Assembly: GCA_036940085.1 (NCBI GenBank)
Contig: JALLBK010000616.1
Span: 1-10,579, forward strand
Direction of reading: 5' to 3'
DNA from: Discostella pseudostelligera
Lineage: Eukaryota > Bacillariophyta > Thalassiosirophyceae > Thalassiosirales > Thalassiosiraceae
DNA length: 10,579 nt
The translations under genes were made by a program, and so were the position numbers. This document shows positions 7,895-10,579 of the stretch, in pieces. The stretch's first letter is position 1. The number at the start of each line of letters is the position of its first letter. Below the pieces are notes generated by a model, which made no database searches, had not been told where the DNA came from, and worked only from the letters and a program-made list of their open reading frames with translations.

Positions 7895-10526
7895 TTAAAC
7901 ACCGGCAAGAACTTCCTTCTTTGCATCCATGCAACTGGATTGAACCCGGAGACCACTAGTGCCGAGGATTGCATTCACTTCGACCTCAGATGGAAGATCC
8001 ACCAAGACATCATCGCCTACAACCTTAACAGGGAAGGTGATGATTGAAAGGTCTCCGTCAAGCTGACGTCCATCGGCCAATCCAAATTGTTTCTTATGCA
8101 ACGGGCATGCTACCTTGGAAACTCCTCCGGCATCACCAATGATACCTTGTGAGAGGACAAATGCTTGCTTGTGAGGACACATGTTCTGAGTGCAATACCA
8201 TTCACCTTGCTTGGCATTATTGAAAATTGCCAGCTGAGATTCACCATACAAAATCGTAGACCCTGTGTTCGGAGCGAAGTCCTTCACTTTTCCCACCGTC
8301 ACCCAAGACTTCTCCGAACGAGCAAAGACATTGGTTTCCTCGAGTTTCCAGTTCGTTTGGGGCTGCCCATCCGCGGGCCAATTCGTGGGGCGTGCCTGGC
8401 CACGCATGTCCACAAATTCAATCATTTCCTCACGAGTCTGATTCTCATCGGTGTTAACAAACTGTTTGAACTTGGATCGACGCTCGGGATCCTTTACAAC
8501 CTCCGCCCATTCATCATGGTAGGTATCAACGAGGTGTTGCATGCGCCTATCGAGCTCTTCACAGATACCAAGAGAGTCTTCAATGATTACCTCCTTCAAG
8601 TGTTCGATGGGTCCACCTCCATTCTTTCCACTTGGTAGCTTTGCTTGCCATGGTGCTGTGCGCTCCAATCTGTCGGCAGTGAGAATGTAGTACATGATGT
8701 AACGGTCGAGGTATTTGAGAACAGTGTCCTCGTCAATATCCGTGGCAAGAAGTTGAGCATGAACTGGGTTGACTCCACCATTTCCACCAACATAGAGGTT
8801 GTACCCGTTCTCGGTGGCAATCATACCGAAATCCTTGCCTTGGGCTTCCGCGCATTCACGGACACAGCCACTGACAGCACTCTTCATCTTGTGTGGAGAG
8901 CGAATGCCCTTGTATCGATTCTCGACTCGAACTGCAAAGCTCACCGAGTCCTGAACTCCATACCTGCACCAAGTCGAGCCGACGCAGGATTTGACGGTAC
9001 GAAGTGCCTTTCCGTAGGCATGACCTGATTCTAGACCAACCGACCCAAGCTCCTCCCAAATATCCGGCAGCTGATACTTCGCGGCACCAAATAAGTCAAT
9101 GCGTTGCCCTCCAGTAATCTTAGTGTACAGGTTATACTTCTTCGCCGTCTCGCCCATTTGGATAAGCTGGTCAGGAGTGAGTTCACCACCAGGAACACGT
9201 GGGACGACGGAGTATGATCCTCCTCGCTGCATATTCGCAAGAGCACGATCATTGGTGTCTTGGAGTGCATCTCTTCCATCATCGAGAATAACTTCATTGT
9301 AAATTGAAGCAAGAATGGACCCAATAGCTGGCTTGCAAATTTCACATCCATCCTGTGAGACGTAAGAATTACAAGAGCAGCGTTAGTGAAGGACTACATA
9401 ATGCGGGAAGAACAAATGAAATGTTCAGTAATGTACTCACCCCGTGACCATGCTTTGCAAGAATCTTCTCAAAGCTATTCACCGAGGTTGGATCCGCATC
9501 CGTTCGGACCAACGCCATCAGCTCCGGCCTTGAATACGGAATATGTTCACACAAATGATTGGACAACGAACCACCCAACTTCTCAAGCTCCTGTGCCAAG
9601 ATTTTCTTCACATCCGGCTCACACCCACCACATCCCGTGCCTGCCTTCGAGCAGAGTTTCACTTCCTTCAATGTAGCCTTGTCGACGCCAAGCTCCTTGA
9701 CTACATTGGCAATTTGACCACGAGTGACATCATTGCAGGAGCAGACTTGGGTATTGGGATCGGAGGAGAGCTCTTCTTCCACAATTTCGCCACCTAATGC
9801 AGACTGAGGTGCGAGCAACATCGCTGGATTCTCGGGCAATGCCCCTCCCTTCATGGCAAGAGCATGAAGCTTCGTGTAGTCACTTGCATCACCAACGAGA
9901 ATACCACCACGGAGCTTGGTACCCGCCTTGTTGAAAATGAGTTTGCGATATATGCCACCAATGGCATCATTCCAAACCAGGTGGGAAACATCCGCATCGT
10001 CCGGACTGGGCTGATTCTCACCAAACGACGCTACATCACAACCAAGGAGTTTCAACTTGGTAGATAAATCGGCCCCAGTAAACGCCGGTTCCTCGGATAG
10101 GTTTGGTGGAATACCCAACTCATTCTCGGCAATCACCTTGGCACATACACCCGCCATATCATACCCCGGTGCAATCAATCCATAGATGAAATTATTGTAC
10201 AATGCAATTTCTCCAATAGCATACACTCCATCGACATTGGTCTTCAACTGTTCATTCACTACAATGCCACCCCGTTCTCCCACGGCAATGTCAGTGCCAC
10301 GTGCCAGTTCATCCCGTGGTTTGATACCGGCACTCACTACAATCATTTGCACTGGCAAGTCCTCCCATCCTTCGTTGCTGAATCGCAATGCCGAGACGGG
10401 GGACATGCTTTCATTGTCGGTGGAGCCATCCTCGCCCACGAAGGATTCGGTACGTGCACCACAGTGGACTTGGAGGCCCATGGCTTCAATTTTTCCCACA
10501 AGGGCATCGTGTCCACCTTGATCAAT
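7895..10526 (-). CDS. nirB: NAD(P)H nitrite reductase (NirB) fused to Rieske domain, C-terminal 847 residues
   Basis: Assimilatory siroheme nitrite reductase, reducing nitrite to ammonium with NAD(P)H. The visible exons are 10526-9441 and 9352-7895, joined across an 88-nt GT-AG intron (9440-9353, phase 0) between HGHG and DGCEICKP. Counting from the first visible residue, about 1-120 end the FAD/NAD(P)H reductase domain (VYAIGEIALYNN, APGYDMA). A BFD-like [2Fe-2S] domain follows with C262, C264, C299 and C302, and a second BFD-like segment with C326, C365 and C368. The siroheme/[4Fe-4S] domain has C485 and C491 (SCVGSTWC) with C525 and C529 (SGCVREC). A Rieske domain at about 710-820 carries both ligand pairs, CPH at 754-756 and CPLH at 778-781. 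Roughly the first 200 residues lie outside the window. The architecture matches fungal and diatom enzymes. Targeting cannot be judged without the N-terminus. Confidence 0.95.
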
Positions 10527-10579
10527 CTGCGGAATGATGATATTGACGAGGTAGAGAGTGGAGTAGAGAAGTGAGTCGA
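10527..10579 (-). other. 3' end of an upstream nitrite reductase intron (partial)
   Basis: Read on the minus strand, this segment is strongly pyrimidine-rich and ends in CCGCAG directly before the codons for IDQGGHDAL, which look like conserved NirB sequence. The frame stays open to the window edge, but its translation (SLLYSTLYLVNIII) does not resemble the expected end of the NAD-binding domain. An intron with its acceptor at 10528-10527 is therefore the better reading. The donor lies outside the window. Confidence 0.7.

Noticed and set aside
10190..10230. AIGEIA in nitrite reductase where many flavoprotein reductases have a GD motif
   Set aside because: NirB proteins normally carry GE at this position, so it is not a lost FAD-binding residue.
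1..10579. Search for CRISPR arrays, tRNA or rRNA genes, transposase genes and long terminal repeats
   Set aside because: I saw none by eye on either strand; the window reads as ordinary intron-containing nuclear gene space.

Overview
The window looks like nuclear DNA of a diatom, most likely a centric Thalassiosira-like species. It holds four protein genes. Three have short GT-AG introns whose borders rejoin the reading frames exactly (83-141 nt where complete). Two genes end in, or consist of, extracellular domain types I associate with diatoms and related stramenopiles: a VQLYTREGTYKG-type beta domain with a beta-trefoil, and a DSFGDGICC-type domain. The NAD(P)H nitrite reductase fused to a Rieske domain also occurs in diatoms. 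The taxonomic call is inference from protein style and gene architecture; no search was run.

Layout. 1-541 is the upstream region of the first gene, with a CT tract, a small hairpin and a CGA repeat. 542-2812 (+) is a five-exon secreted PhoD-type alkaline phosphatase with a probable GPI-anchor tail. 2813-3180 is a tail-to-tail spacer. 3181-4440 (-) is an intronless secreted two-domain protein with a C-terminal ricin-B-like (beta-trefoil) lectin domain. 4441-5192 is intergenic, with a 76-nt imperfect hairpin (4606-4681) and a GA-rich tract. 5193-7163 (-) is a subtilisin/proteinase K-like secreted protease; a lone N at 5708 probably hides missing sequence, because the conserved segment after the catalytic Ser is absent. 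7164-7894 is intergenic and carries five perfect CCACGTGG palindromes within 108 bp. 7895-10526 (-) is the C-terminal 847 residues of a NirB-type nitrite reductase with a Rieske domain; the window ends inside an upstream intron.

Biology. The phosphatase would release phosphate from organic esters outside the cell, and the nitrite reductase makes ammonium from nitrite, so two of the four genes concern nutrient acquisition. The lectin-like protein and the protease are secretory and probably act at the cell surface or outside. As usual in eukaryotes, nothing indicates an operon. The best candidates for something undescribed are non-coding: the G-box cluster between nitrite reductase and protease, and the hairpin upstream of the lectin-like gene.
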